DNA from: Mesorhizobium sp. LHD-90 | Lineage (GTDB): Bacteria > Pseudomonadota > Alphaproteobacteria > Rhizobiales > Rhizobiaceae | Direction: 5' to 3' | Length of the DNA stretch: 64,000 bases | Assembly (NCBI RefSeq): GCF_030929505.1 | Contig: NZ_JAVFVV010000014.1 | Coordinates: 114,221-178,220 of the forward strand | Part shown: piece after piece, positions 17,517-26,650 of the stretch | Position numbering within the stretch: position 1 is the stretch's first letter | Layout: every line of letters begins with the position of its first letter | Translations under genes and position numbers: made by a program | Notes under the pieces: model-generated | The model's input: only the letters and a program-made list of their open reading frames with translations | What the model was told of the DNA's origin: nothing | Databases searched by the model: none

Positions 17517-19205
17517 TCAGTTCGCGATCACGCCCACGATCACTGTTCCCCAGGTCGTGAGCAGGATGTGGCCGATCGGGACCGTCGGCGTGTAGCCGAG
17601 GACGGCAACCGGGCTACCCGAACGGTCCTGCACCGCCGCCATGCCGGCAGTCATGGTTTGTGCCCCGGCTAGTCCCCCAAGGAGCAGTATGGGGTTCATA
17701 CGGAGCAGGTAGTACCCGAGGTACAGCCCTACGACCAACGGGACAGTGGTGACGACCATGCCGCCGAAAAGCAGGCCGATCCCGGCTTCGGCGATGGCGG
17801 AAACGAATACCGGACCCGCATGCAGGCCGGTCATGGCGACGAAGGCGGCAAGACCGAGTGCGGTCATCAGTGAGACGGCCCCATCCGGTATGCGGCCGAA
17901 GAGCGGGAAACGCGTGCGCAGATGCCCGACAATCAGCCCGGCCAGCAGCGTTCCAACGCTCGTGCTCAAGGAAATCCGTATGTCGCCGATCGGAAATGTT
18001 ACCAGAACGCCGACCAGTCCACCAAGGAAGATGGCGAGGCCGAGAACGAAGAAATCGGTCGCTGTCGTCGGTGCTATGATGACACCGATACGCTTAGCCG
18101 CGCGTGACACGATCGCGTCCGCTCCTACCAAGCGCAGGACATCGCCACGTTCGACCGAGATGCCGGGGGCGACGGGAATGTCCTGGCCCCCGCGCGTAAC
18201 AGCGCGCAGATAGAGGCTCCGGGTCCAGCTCTCCTTTGCCATCTCGTCAACGGGCCGACCGGACACATCGCGATTTGTCACCAATACATCTGCGACAGAG
18301 ACCGGGATGTCGAGGAGTTCACGGTCTTCGACTTCCTCCGCGCGCGGACCGAGCACCTCCACCAGCGCCTCGCGGCGTCCGGATACAGCGACTACATCCC
18401 CAGGGAGGATCATCAACTCCGGGTTCTCCTCGTGGATCGCTCCACCCCGCCGCACGCGCTGGATGAACAGCCGATGATCAGGAAATTTCGTCTCGGCAGC
18501 CATCACTGAAAGCCCCGCGATTGGCGCGCCGTCGGCGATCCGGTATGCGCGTAACTCGAACTTGTGCCAGGCGGAGGCGGTCCCCGCGGCGCGGGTAATT
18601 CCGAGTTCCTGTTCCAGTTTGAGCGCCTCGGCGACCAGGTCGATGCCAAGCAATCTCGGCCCGACGACGCTGCAGAACAGAATAACTCCGACGGCACCGA
18701 AGATGTAGCAGACGGCATCCGCCACCGCGATGTGCGCCACAAGCCGCGTTCGCTCGGCTTCCGGCAGCGGCAGGGCGTTGATGGCCTCTGTCGCCGTGCC
18801 CATGGCCGGGCTTTCGGTGAGCGCGCCCGAAACAAGCCCCGCAGCAAAGCCTGGATCGAGGCCAAGAACTTTGGCTACGACTATTGCAGTGAGCAGGCCG
18901 GTTACACATACGACCACGGCGAGCAGCACCGGCCTCAGTCCGTCTCGTTTCAGCGACTGCAAAAATTGCGGGCCGACCGAATAGCCTATGCCGAACAGGA
19001 ACAGCAGGAACAGCATCGACTTCGCCATCGCCGAGATCGGGACATGGGCGAACTGGCCGATCAGGATGCCGGCAAAGAGTGAGCCGGTGACAGGCCCGAG
19101 GCTGAAGCCCCTGATCTTCACGCCACCGATCAAGTATCCGAGGCCGATCGCCAGGAACACTGCCAGTTCTGGATACTTGACAAGGAATTGCTCGAACCAG
19201 ACCAT
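17517..19205 (-). CDS. aspT: Aspartate:alanine exchanger family antiporter (AspT-like), copy 1
   Basis: A 562-residue AAE-family transporter. N-terminal helices at about 10-170 (IGLGYLIGGVKIRG, LFLFGIGYSVGPQFLQ) are followed by two RCK_C/TrkA-C-type domains at about 200-370 (LPGDVVAVSGRREALVEVLG; VERGDVLRLVGAD). A second membrane half ends in GGLAGAQTMTAGMAAVQDRSG. The family type member AspT swaps external aspartate for internal alanine, which drives H+ consumption together with aspartate decarboxylase. The matching decarboxylase gene lies 4.5 kb upstream in the same array. Ribosome site GAGAG before ATG 19205. A 192-base gap separates it from the HlyD-type gene, so a secondary promoter is possible. 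Confidence 0.85.
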   Translation of the reverse strand: MVWFEQFLVKYPELAVFLAIGLGYLIGGVKIRGFSLGPVTGSLFAGILIGQFAHVPISAMAKSMLFLLFLFGIGYSVGPQFLQSLKRDGLRPVLLAVVVCVTGLLTAIVVAKVLGLDPGFAAGLVSGALTESPAMGTATEAINALPLPEAERTRLVAHIAVADAVCYIFGAVGVILFCSVVGPRLLGIDLVAEALKLEQELGITRAAGTASAWHKFELRAYRIADGAPIAGLSVMAAETKFPDHRLFIQRVRRGGAIHEENPELMILPGDVVAVSGRREALVEVLGPRAEEVEDRELLDIPVSVADVLVTNRDVSGRPVDEMAKESWTRSLYLRAVTRGGQDIPVAPGISVERGDVLRLVGADAIVSRAAKRIGVIIAPTTATDFFVLGLAIFLGGLVGVLVTFPIGDIRISLSTSVGTLLAGLIVGHLRTRFPLFGRIPDGAVSLMTALGLAAFVAMTGLHAGPVFVSAIAEAGIGLLFGGMVVTTVPLVVGLYLGYYLLRMNPILLLGGLAGAQTMTAGMAAVQDRSGSPVAVLGYTPTVPIGHILLTTWGTVIVGVIAN

Positions 19206-19397
19206 AATCAGAATCTCTCGGGAGTTGCTCTACTAAAGGCTCTAAACTCGGCGCGGGGATTGTCTAAATGATCTTTCCATGCCTTCTCCGGATTCATCGC
19301 CATCACCGACGTACTTGGCAATTTCCTTCGGGCACGGTCAGAATATCCTTTCGCTACGGCTCGGGATTGTAGCTGCGCCCGGGGTGTTCGGTGTCAT

Positions 19398-20633
19398 TCA
19401 ATGCCCACCTGAAAGGACAAGCGTTTGCACGGGCAGCAGCAGCGCCTGGAATCTCAATATGATCGCATGCACCAACCCGACCGCGTCGATGACGTGCAGG
19501 AACAGCCATTTGGGCGTGCTCAGTCCCTTTGCGGAAAGAGCGTCGTGATTGTTGGTGTAGGCATTGGCGATGCAACTGCTGCCTGGAGGAACGCCATCGA
19601 ACCCTCCGGCAAAAAGCGGCTCCAGAAAGACGGTGATCGCTCCGGGCCGAACTACCTGTTGGGGGTCGATCAACTGATCGGACGCCCGAATCTGACCGGT
19701 CGCGATGAGACCCTGAACCTCGGTGACCACCATCGGGATGATCGTCAGAGGCATGGAAACACAGGTTGCCTCGGCAACCATGCCGACCTTCATGACCTGG
19801 GCTTCGAGCTGGCTGAAGCCCGCTACAAGAGCCTTTCGTCCGGCCTCCGCCGGGATGAGAACGCCGGCGGGCCGCATCAGGGGATTGACGATGTCTCCCT
19901 TGCGCAGCGTGAATTGTTCCAATGTGCCGGCGACTCCGGCATAGACGACGGTCTTGTCCAGTTCGACCTGGGCTTGGGCAAGCGCCGCCTCCGCGCTTTT
20001 CTTCTGTGCCGGCAGCACCGATGCAATCTGGGTCTCGACGGACTGCTTGCCAGCCATGACGGCGGAAACAGCTGCTTCTCGTCCTTCAACCACGATTGCG
20101 AGCCTCTCGATCTCCCGTTCCGAAACCGAAGGGGAATTCCGCCTTTGCAGTTCAGCCTTGGTCTCGAGTTCGTCCAGCGCCTGCTGATAGGCGCTCTGCG
20201 CTTCGGCAATACGAGCGTCGGCGCCAGCCAGTTCAGTCTTGGCCAATCCGAACTCAGCGTCTATTTCCGCTACGCGGCTTCGCGCGGTCTCGAGCGCCGC
20301 TTCCTGCTCTGAACTGTCGAGCTTGAAGATGCGCTGGCCTGCCTCGACCTTGTCTCTCATCTCCACGTAGATCTCGTCGACCCGGCCTGAGCCTTCAGGA
20401 AGGAGGGGAATTGTGCGATAGAACGAGACGGCGCTGCTTGTTGACGGATGGAAATAAAGAATGAGCGTCAGCAGAACTATGGTCAGTGCTATGCACGCCG
20501 TTATTCCGTATCGCAGCTCGTACCATATCGAATAGAGGGTGATCTCGCGACCGAGCCTCTTTCCCTGGACAAAGCGCCGAATAAGAAAATCAGGAAGGAC
20601 GGTCAGGACCGAACACAGAAGCACTTCGATCAT
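19398..20633 (-). CDS. HlyD-type membrane fusion protein
   Basis: A 411-residue periplasmic adaptor anchored by hydrophobic segments. Two N-terminal helices (about 1-15 and 43-63) precede a barrel/lipoyl half-motif (GSGRVDEIYVEMRDKVEAGQ), a long alpha-hairpin at about 110-215 rich in Ala/Glu/Gln, and the returning lipoyl half (VVYAGVAGTLEQFTLRKGDIV). Such adaptors link inner-membrane pumps to outer-membrane channels. No pump or TolC-like gene is adjacent; the partner is the small membrane protein gene whose TGA overlaps this ATG. This pair layout resembles E. coli YiaW/YiaV and YibI/YibH. Substrate unknown. Confidence 0.83.
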   Translation of the reverse strand: MIEVLLCSVLTVLPDFLIRRFVQGKRLGREITLYSIWYELRYGITACIALTIVLLTLILYFHPSTSSAVSFYRTIPLLPEGSGRVDEIYVEMRDKVEAGQRIFKLDSSEQEAALETARSRVAEIDAEFGLAKTELAGADARIAEAQSAYQQALDELETKAELQRRNSPSVSEREIERLAIVVEGREAAVSAVMAGKQSVETQIASVLPAQKKSAEAALAQAQVELDKTVVYAGVAGTLEQFTLRKGDIVNPLMRPAGVLIPAEAGRKALVAGFSQLEAQVMKVGMVAEATCVSMPLTIIPMVVTEVQGLIATGQIRASDQLIDPQQVVRPGAITVFLEPLFAGGFDGVPPGSSCIANAYTNNHDALSAKGLSTPKWLFLHVIDAVGLVHAIILRFQALLLPVQTLVLSGGH

Positions 20634-21187
20634 CAGTCATCATCTCCCGACCGCTTCGGCGTCACGCTGACAACCGTCGAATGGCTAGTCGCAGGCGGCG
20701 TTTTGGCATTTTCGCGTTCAAGGTCATGGCGCGCCGGCCTGATCGGAATAGCAGCCGGTGCATCTTCCACTTGGTCCGGCGTGTTATGGACAGCGACGTC
20801 CGGAGGCGGGCCGGGTGGGGCTTCGGCACCTGGCGCTCGTGACCACCTCATCGCCATTCTCGCAAGCGAGTCGGCCATACTAGCCAAGGGAGTCCAGAAA
20901 TCGGGCACAGGAACAATAGCCAGCAGCAAGGCCACTACCCAGAACGCATTGATATGGGTGAACAGCGCAAGCAGCGACAGGACCGCCACCAACTGGAATT
21001 GGAGCTGACTGGCGCCGTGAGACATGCGCTCCGGTAAGGAGTGAAGCCAGAAGTACAAACTCCCGATCCCCATCACGGCGACCACAAGGAAGATGACCGT
21101 TCCTGTGAACAACACATCGGTCTCGCTCGGAGCTGTTATGAACGATGGGAGATGCTGTGTCGCAGCTGGATGCATTGCTTCGGACAT
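20633..21187 (-). CDS. Small inner-membrane partner of HlyD-type protein
   Basis: A 184-residue protein with helices at about 25-50 and 65-95 followed by a Pro/Ala-rich cytoplasmic tail without a domain I recognise. Its stop overlaps the start of the HlyD-type gene (TGATG-like join at 20633-20635), so the two products are made together. By analogy to the YiaW/YibI-type proteins that accompany HlyD-like partners, it probably anchors or modulates that adaptor. The tail is much longer than in those short proteins. Confidence 0.6.
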   Translation of the reverse strand: MSEAMHPAATQHLPSFITAPSETDVLFTGTVIFLVVAVMGIGSLYFWLHSLPERMSHGASQLQFQLVAVLSLLALFTHINAFWVVALLLAIVPVPDFWTPLASMADSLARMAMRWSRAPGAEAPPGPPPDVAVHNTPDQVEDAPAAIPIRPARHDLERENAKTPPATSHSTVVSVTPKRSGDDD

Positions 21188-21230
21188 GCCCGCCTTCTTT
21201 TCGTTCGTGACCGCCGACTGGTGGCAGAAT

Positions 21231-22181
21231 TCAATCGCCCGGATCGTTGACCACGGCCCAGCCGTCGTCGGGGTCGAACGCCGTGATTTTTTCGGCGAGC
21301 GCCGCCGTGCCCGGCCCCAAGTCCTTTTCGTAGACGGTGTCGTACTGGTTCACGACGAAGGTCATGATGCCTGTGCGGTCATACTGAGCAGGGGCGGCCA
21401 GCAAGGCGAAGCCGCCGATCATGTTGCCGTTGATGACGTAGTCATGCTGGCCGCCGGCGACGTTAGCGCCTTGGCCGTTCAGTATGCGATAACGGTAGCC
21501 GAAATAGCCGTCCCCGGCGGCAGTCGCCAACTCTGCCTGGCTGATCAGCGAACCAAATGGGCTTTCCGGAACGCCATCGCCGGGTTCCCAATAAAGCCCG
21601 TCATATGTTTCGGGAGTGCTGATCAGCTTCTGAGCATATTCGCCGACGCCATCCTCGTCCCAGTCGGTTTCCATATAGTCCTCCTGGGCGTCGACATAAG
21701 CACGCAAATTCGCGACGGTGGTCAGTTCATTATCGCCGATGCGGCGATTGATGACTTCTTCCAGTCCGGCAATGGTATCGAACGCCCACTTGCCCTCTGC
21801 CTGCACGACCGGGAATGGAAACGGCCACAGCTTGTCGCCTAGAACAAGAGTCCTGAGGTCGGGATCGGTCTCCTTGACCGCAATCGACACCGCCGCGGCC
21901 TCCCTGATCTCGGCGAAGCTCTCGTCGATCTCCTTGGATTTCATCACCTCGGCAGGGGCAAGGCCCAGGAGCGACGCCACCGCCTCCTTGTCATTGGCGG
22001 CGAGGTCCTTGCGGAACGCTTCTACGAGTTCCTCGACAGTCGCGAAGGTCGGGGGCTCCTCCCCGACAAAAGACTCGAAATCCTTCACCGTGCTGGGTTC
22101 TGCTTCCTGGGTGCTGCCGGCCGAAAGCGCGGGAACGCTGAGCGAGAGTGCGAGAGTTGCTGTAACGAAGTACCGGTTCAT
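21231..22181 (-). CDS. DUF2950-family exported protein
   Basis: A 316-residue protein with a signal peptide (cleavage after ALSAG near residue 22). The mature part matches the DUF2950 pattern: EELVEAFRKDL at the start, WPFPFPVVQAEGKWAFDTIAGLEEVINRRIG in the middle, then YFGYRYRILNGQG and a GGFALLAAPAQYDRTGIMTFVVNQ block. The biochemical role of DUF2950 is unknown; genes of this family commonly sit next to DUF3300 genes, as here (36 bases away). Probably periplasmic. ATG at 22181 behind AGGAA. Confidence 0.85.
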   Translation of the reverse strand: MNRYFVTATLALSLSVPALSAGSTQEAEPSTVKDFESFVGEEPPTFATVEELVEAFRKDLAANDKEAVASLLGLAPAEVMKSKEIDESFAEIREAAAVSIAVKETDPDLRTLVLGDKLWPFPFPVVQAEGKWAFDTIAGLEEVINRRIGDNELTTVANLRAYVDAQEDYMETDWDEDGVGEYAQKLISTPETYDGLYWEPGDGVPESPFGSLISQAELATAAGDGYFGYRYRILNGQGANVAGGQHDYVINGNMIGGFALLAAPAQYDRTGIMTFVVNQYDTVYEKDLGPGTAALAEKITAFDPDDGWAVVNDPGD

Positions 22182-22216
22182 GGTCGTGTTCCTGTAAGGT
22201 GCAACAAGCAGCGGCG

Positions 22217-23644
22217 TTATCTGCGCCTTCCTCCGCCCCTGTGGCCTCCGCCTCCCCGTCCGCCGCCTCCCCGGTGCATCTGGCGCCCGCCACCACCCCG
22301 GCTCATCTGGCGATGGCCGCCACCCCGGCTATAGGCGCCGCGGTTCGAATGGTTGGTCGCAACCCTGCCGGGCCGGTGATTCCCCATCGCCGACGGCTTG
22401 CGCGGACGGTTGTCCACGCGCGCGCCAGGTTTCGGCTTGCTGGCCCGCTTCTGCGCAACCTTTTTTGCGGCAGGCTTGTTGACCGCCGATGTGGCCTTCT
22501 TATGCTGATCGGAAATGCGCTTCGCATCAGGGATCCTGTTCCCGGGCTTCGGCAGCTTGGCGTTCGGATGCTGCTTTAGGCCCTCGGCGACGTTCTTGCG
22601 CACGTCCTTGCCCTTGAGATCATGCGCCCGTGCCTGAAGAGTGCCCGGCTCCCGGCGCTTTCCCGGTCCGGCGCGGTCCTTGGCCTTCTTCGCTATATTG
22701 TTGAAGTCCTTGCCCTTCAAATTCTGCTTGAGCTTGTCGCGGTCGATATTCGCGTTCTTGAGATTGATCTTGTCGCGGTCAATGTTCTTGAGATCGAGAT
22801 CCCTCAGCTTGTCGATGTCGATGTTGTCGATGTCGATATTGTCGAAATCGATATCGATGTTGTCGCCAATGTCGACATCGATATCCACGTCGCCACCCCA
22901 GGTGCCCCAATCGTCCCAGTCGACCGCGGCGGCCCAGATCGCACCGGTCACGAGCGCCGGCCAGTAGGGCGCCGTCGGAAAGTAGTAGGAAGGGTACGGG
23001 TCGTAGACGATCGGGTCGCCCGCTATGACGTAGTCGGGCTCGTAAAGCATCTCGGGGGGATAGGTCGGGATGTAGACCGTCTGCGGATCGGCAGATTGGA
23101 TCACGACATTGTCGCCTTCGTTGACGACCTGCACCTGCTCCGTCGTCTTCAAGTAGTCCTTGGCCACCGCCTCGTCGCGCAACTGCTGGATAGCGACGAG
23201 CAAATCCTTCTGCTGGTTGGCGGCCGCATTCCCCAACTGCTCGGTCCACTCGAGATCGTCGTTCAGCTTCTTGACGAGGTCGGGATAGTTGAGCAGCGAA
23301 ATCACGCTGCCGTCCCACTTGTCGCTCGGCTCGAGGTCAGGCGATTTTTCCTTTTCGTCAAGGAAGCGGGCGGCTTGCACGATCTGCAGCGGATAGAGTG
23401 AAGCCGCGATGGTGAGTGCGACGAGATCGTCGGGATAAAGCGCTATTGGCGCCGTCAGGACCTTCAGTTCGTCGAGCGTGAGAGGAGCAGACTCCTCAGA
23501 GCCCGCTGCCGAGTCACCGTCCGTCGCCGGCCGTGGGGTCGGCGTGGGTGCCTGGGCATAGGCCGGCTCACCCACCGGCGACGAAAGCATCAGCAGGGCA
23601 GCGAGACCAACTGAAACGAGGCCGAACCTGGAACAATTGGTCAT
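22217..23644 (-). CDS. DUF3300-family exported protein with Asp/Ile repeat and basic tail
   Basis: A 475-residue exported protein, with the signal peptide ending near AYA|QA (residue 31). Residues about 50-250 form the DUF3300 domain (LTAPIALYPDDLVALTIAASLYP, YPDLVKKLNDDLEWTEQLG, TYPPEMLYEPDYV). The next 70 residues are a run of short Asp/Ile/Asn repeats (DIDVDIGDN, DIDFDNIDIDN, NIDRDKI). The last 150 residues are strongly basic and end in Gly/Arg/His-rich repeats. The repeat could form a stacked beta structure or bind cations, and the tail could bind nucleic acid or polysaccharide; both are inferences. It lies 36 bases after the aspartate decarboxylase gene. Function unknown. Confidence 0.85.
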   Translation of the reverse strand: MTNCSRFGLVSVGLAALLMLSSPVGEPAYAQAPTPTPRPATDGDSAAGSEESAPLTLDELKVLTAPIALYPDDLVALTIAASLYPLQIVQAARFLDEKEKSPDLEPSDKWDGSVISLLNYPDLVKKLNDDLEWTEQLGNAAANQQKDLLVAIQQLRDEAVAKDYLKTTEQVQVVNEGDNVVIQSADPQTVYIPTYPPEMLYEPDYVIAGDPIVYDPYPSYYFPTAPYWPALVTGAIWAAAVDWDDWGTWGGDVDIDVDIGDNIDIDFDNIDIDNIDIDKLRDLDLKNIDRDKINLKNANIDRDKLKQNLKGKDFNNIAKKAKDRAGPGKRREPGTLQARAHDLKGKDVRKNVAEGLKQHPNAKLPKPGNRIPDAKRISDQHKKATSAVNKPAAKKVAQKRASKPKPGARVDNRPRKPSAMGNHRPGRVATNHSNRGAYSRGGGHRQMSRGGGGRQMHRGGGGRGGGGHRGGGRRR

Positions 23645-23680
23645 CTGGTTGTTCCTGTTCCTACAATGGCGATTGCCAAT

Positions 23681-25291
23681 CTATTTCTTTTGCACAGCCT
23701 GGAAGGTGTCGACGTAGCTGCGCGCCACGGCACGGACGGCGCGGCCTATGTCGTCATAGACGTCGTCCTGGAGATTGGCGAAAGAGACGCGCACGCTCCA
23801 ATTGGGAGCATCGAACCCGCCTCCGTTGAGCAGCACGATCGAATGATCTTCCGCAAGGCGATAAACAAGATCGAGCGGATGAACATTCTGCTTCAACCAT
23901 TCCACCATTTCCTCGCCTACATACTTCCGCAGCCAGAACTCGAAATCGAGGGTTCCGTAGTATGCCGCGAAATTCGCGTTGGGCTGAACATCCAAAGGGA
24001 GTCCTTCGAGCAGGCTGTCGACACGGCGCTTGCAGATATCCATGCAGGCTTTCTGATAAACCTTCTCCGTATCCATCAACTCGCTCATGGAGAACATGGT
24101 CATCATCACCTGTTGCGGCAACGAAAGACCGGCGGTGTGGTTGAGCGCCACGTCCCGGCTGTCGGCCACAATGCGGTCGATCATCTTGAGCTTTCGCGGT
24201 TCGAGCGTGATGGAAATGTAGCGCTTGTCCAGGGCCTCCAGTTCCTTGGCTGGAAGCTTGGCGATCGTGTCGTCGAGGATATTCTTCTCGTGGATACCAA
24301 TGACCCCCAGGCGCCACCCGGTGCAGCCGAAATATTTGGAGTAGGAGTAGACGCCGATTGTGTTGTACGGCAACTCCACCAGCAGTGACCGGAAATTCGG
24401 CACGAACGTCCCATACACATCATCCGTGAGCAGGATGAGATCCGGGCGCTTCGTCTTTACCAGGTCAACGAGCTTCTTCAGCGTCGCGGCATCGATCGCC
24501 ATCGAAGTTGGATTTCCCGGATTGACCACGAAGAATGCCTTAATCTTCGGGTCCTCGAGCTTCTTGATCTCCTCGTCGGAATACTGGAAGCGATGTTCCT
24601 GCGTCGCTCGGATGTGCACCGCCTTGAACGCGTAGTCCTCGAGTTCGGCGATTTCGATATAGGGTGTGAAGATCGGCGTGCCTATCGCGATGGTATCGCC
24701 TTTCTTCAGGATGCGGTTGGCCATCAGCGACTTGAAGATGTAGCACATGGCGGCCGTGCCGCCTTCGACGGCATAGAGGTCGAACCTGCCGGATTGCTTA
24801 GTGTCGCCTCCCATAGCCCACATCAGGTAGCGGTGCGCTACCTGCTCGGCGTGAACGAGCATACGGTCTGGAACCGGATAGTTGTCGCCGATGATCGAGT
24901 CGGCGAGTTCATGTACGAACGCGTCGGCATCAAAGCCGAACAGCTTCACTCCATGCTCCACCATCTTCGAGATGAAATCGGCGCCGGCGATGTCGGAATG
25001 CTTCTCAAGCCAATTTTCCAGGCGGGCGGCTATCCCGTTCATCTGGGGCATCCCGGCGAGACCAGCCTTCGGATCGTCCATCGAGCGCCGGCATTCGGTC
25101 AGCGCAAACTGCCCAAACAGAAAAAAGCCTTCACGCGGTGCGGTAGCAATCCAGTTGGGATTTCCGCGCCCCGCATTTAGCAGGGCGTGCGCGGATTTTT
25201 GCGCACTTCGCTTGGCAAGTTTCATCAACCCATCCTTGATCTCGAACGGGCTCATCTTCTCGTATTCACGGTAGTCGATCGTCGTCGCCAT
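23681..25291 (-). CDS. aspD: Aspartate 4-decarboxylase
   Basis: A 536-residue PLP enzyme of the bifunctional aspartate aminotransferase/4-decarboxylase type, which converts aspartate to alanine and CO2 in the cytoplasm and consumes a proton. Its length (about 530) is typical and far exceeds ordinary aminotransferases. The PLP Lys lies in YSYSKYFGCTGWRLG (K319), with FFVVNPGNPTS at about 253-263 and LLTDDVYG (Asp at 290-291). The N-terminal part carries GRGNPNW. Alanine formed would leave through an AspT-type exchanger; two such genes are in this array. ATG at 25291 behind GAGGAG. Confidence 0.9.
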   Translation of the reverse strand: MATTIDYREYEKMSPFEIKDGLMKLAKRSAQKSAHALLNAGRGNPNWIATAPREGFFLFGQFALTECRRSMDDPKAGLAGMPQMNGIAARLENWLEKHSDIAGADFISKMVEHGVKLFGFDADAFVHELADSIIGDNYPVPDRMLVHAEQVAHRYLMWAMGGDTKQSGRFDLYAVEGGTAAMCYIFKSLMANRILKKGDTIAIGTPIFTPYIEIAELEDYAFKAVHIRATQEHRFQYSDEEIKKLEDPKIKAFFVVNPGNPTSMAIDAATLKKLVDLVKTKRPDLILLTDDVYGTFVPNFRSLLVELPYNTIGVYSYSKYFGCTGWRLGVIGIHEKNILDDTIAKLPAKELEALDKRYISITLEPRKLKMIDRIVADSRDVALNHTAGLSLPQQVMMTMFSMSELMDTEKVYQKACMDICKRRVDSLLEGLPLDVQPNANFAAYYGTLDFEFWLRKYVGEEMVEWLKQNVHPLDLVYRLAEDHSIVLLNGGGFDAPNWSVRVSFANLQDDVYDDIGRAVRAVARSYVDTFQAVQKK

Positions 25292-25392
25292 CGAACTTCT
25301 CCTCGTACTTGCAGCGATTTTTATCGGCTGCTGCGTTCTATACGGTCACGCTAATCATGTGCGGGACTTTGATGCCCGCTTGGTTCTTAAGC

Positions 25393-26574
25393 TCAGAACT
25401 TCATTCGGGCGCCCGCCAGCATGGCGACGCTGTCCTGGAAATCCTCGATCTCTTCGTCATAGGAGTAGGAACGGACACCCAGGTACAATTCAGTCTGGAG
25501 ATAGTCCAAGTTCTGGACGATCTGCGCGCCGAATGAAGTGCTATCGCTGTCGAGGGCTGCGATGTCTCGGCCGAAATAGGCATCGACCGAAAGAGCCGTC
25601 TTTCCTACTTCGAAGAAGTCTTCCTGATAACCCAGCTTCACGTAGCCGTAGCGCCCGTCTGCAACTTCCTCGTCGGAATAGGCGGCCGCAAGCGTGAGGC
25701 TCAGACCTGTCGGCTCATGCAGGATGGAAAACGACCCGTCATAAAGGCCCTCGTCGCGGTTGGGCTGTGAAAACGCGACGGCTGCGGCAAACTTGTAGTC
25801 GCCGAACGTGTTGTCGTATCGCGCCGCAATGTCCCAGACGGTGATGTCTGTCTCTACAGGTACCAGTTGGGTCCCTACGGAGGCTGCAAGGCTGAAGCCA
25901 TTGAACGACGGCGTGTCGTACCGGGCGCGGAATTTGCGGCTCACGCCGTCAAAATTCGTAAACGCGTCCTTCACGTGCACAGACGACAACTCCCCTTCAT
26001 CCAGACGGAAGAACGGTCCGCCAGCCATGTCCGCCACAAGCGAATAGCCGACAACAGTCGTGCCGGAGAGATCGACTTCCGCCGTATTGTCAGAGGCCAT
26101 GCTGCCTTGACCCAGCCACACCTTGCCGTACTGCTCGGATTCCAGGTAGATCTCGGCCTTTCTAAGCAAATCGGTTTCCCAATCGAAATCGTCTCGATTG
26201 AACTGGTTCACATTGTTCGTCGAATAAGGGTTCCATTCCCATTCGAGATTGGCGCCAAGCGACCAGTATTCATCGAGAGTGGTGTAGCCGCGCAGTCCGG
26301 CGCGTGATGACGAATTGCCGTTGTCGACCGGGAAATAGCCCAAGGTCGACCCGCCGTCGTCAAAGACCAGTAGCCCCTTGTTTATCTGGGCGTAAAACTC
26401 AAGATAATGTCGGTCATCGCCCCAGCGCAGTTTGGGAAACAGCGTCTCCCGGGTTTCGGTGGCGGGAGCGGCCGGTTCTTGCGGCAAGGCAGCGTCGGCC
26501 GCGGAGGCTGACTGTGCCAGCATCACCGTCAGTAAAGGACCAAAAATCGCTGTTGTTCCAACATAGCGTGCCAT
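25393..26574 (-). CDS. Outer-membrane porin
   Basis: A 393-residue beta-barrel protein. A signal peptide ends at SASA|ADA. The mature chain is rich in alternating polar/hydrophobic strands and ends in ARMKF, the C-terminal Phe needed for outer-membrane assembly. The strand pattern (FYAQINKGLLVFDDG, KVWLGQGSMASDN, FRARYDTPSFNG) is that of general Gram-negative porins. The longer frame to 26715 is not used: the ATG at 26574 has AAAGGGA upstream and starts the signal peptide. Set between the two decarboxylase genes, it may let the amino-acid substrates in, which is inference. Confidence 0.85.
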   Translation of the reverse strand: MARYVGTTAIFGPLLTVMLAQSASAADAALPQEPAAPATETRETLFPKLRWGDDRHYLEFYAQINKGLLVFDDGGSTLGYFPVDNGNSSSRAGLRGYTTLDEYWSLGANLEWEWNPYSTNNVNQFNRDDFDWETDLLRKAEIYLESEQYGKVWLGQGSMASDNTAEVDLSGTTVVGYSLVADMAGGPFFRLDEGELSSVHVKDAFTNFDGVSRKFRARYDTPSFNGFSLAASVGTQLVPVETDITVWDIAARYDNTFGDYKFAAAVAFSQPNRDEGLYDGSFSILHEPTGLSLTLAAAYSDEEVADGRYGYVKLGYQEDFFEVGKTALSVDAYFGRDIAALDSDSTSFGAQIVQNLDYLQTELYLGVRSYSYDEEIEDFQDSVAMLAGARMKF

Positions 26575-26650
26575 GATGATCCCTTTCCAAGCAAAAATGG
26601 CCAATGCTTCGGCATTGGCCATGAAGATCATTCTGCAAAAATCGCCAGCA

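Noticed and set aside
22780..22880. Short repeated GATGTCGAT-like units considered as a CRISPR or satellite
   Set aside because: Units are too short, without spacers, and lie in frame inside the DUF3300 gene.
22622..23401. Long Val/Asp-rich plus-strand frame opposite the DUF3300 gene
   Set aside because: It mirrors the Asp/Ile repeat of the real gene and has no family resemblance, so it is an antisense shadow.
23666..24388. Plus-strand frame of 240 codons opposite the aspartate decarboxylase gene
   Set aside because: The minus strand encodes a complete PLP enzyme with all motifs.
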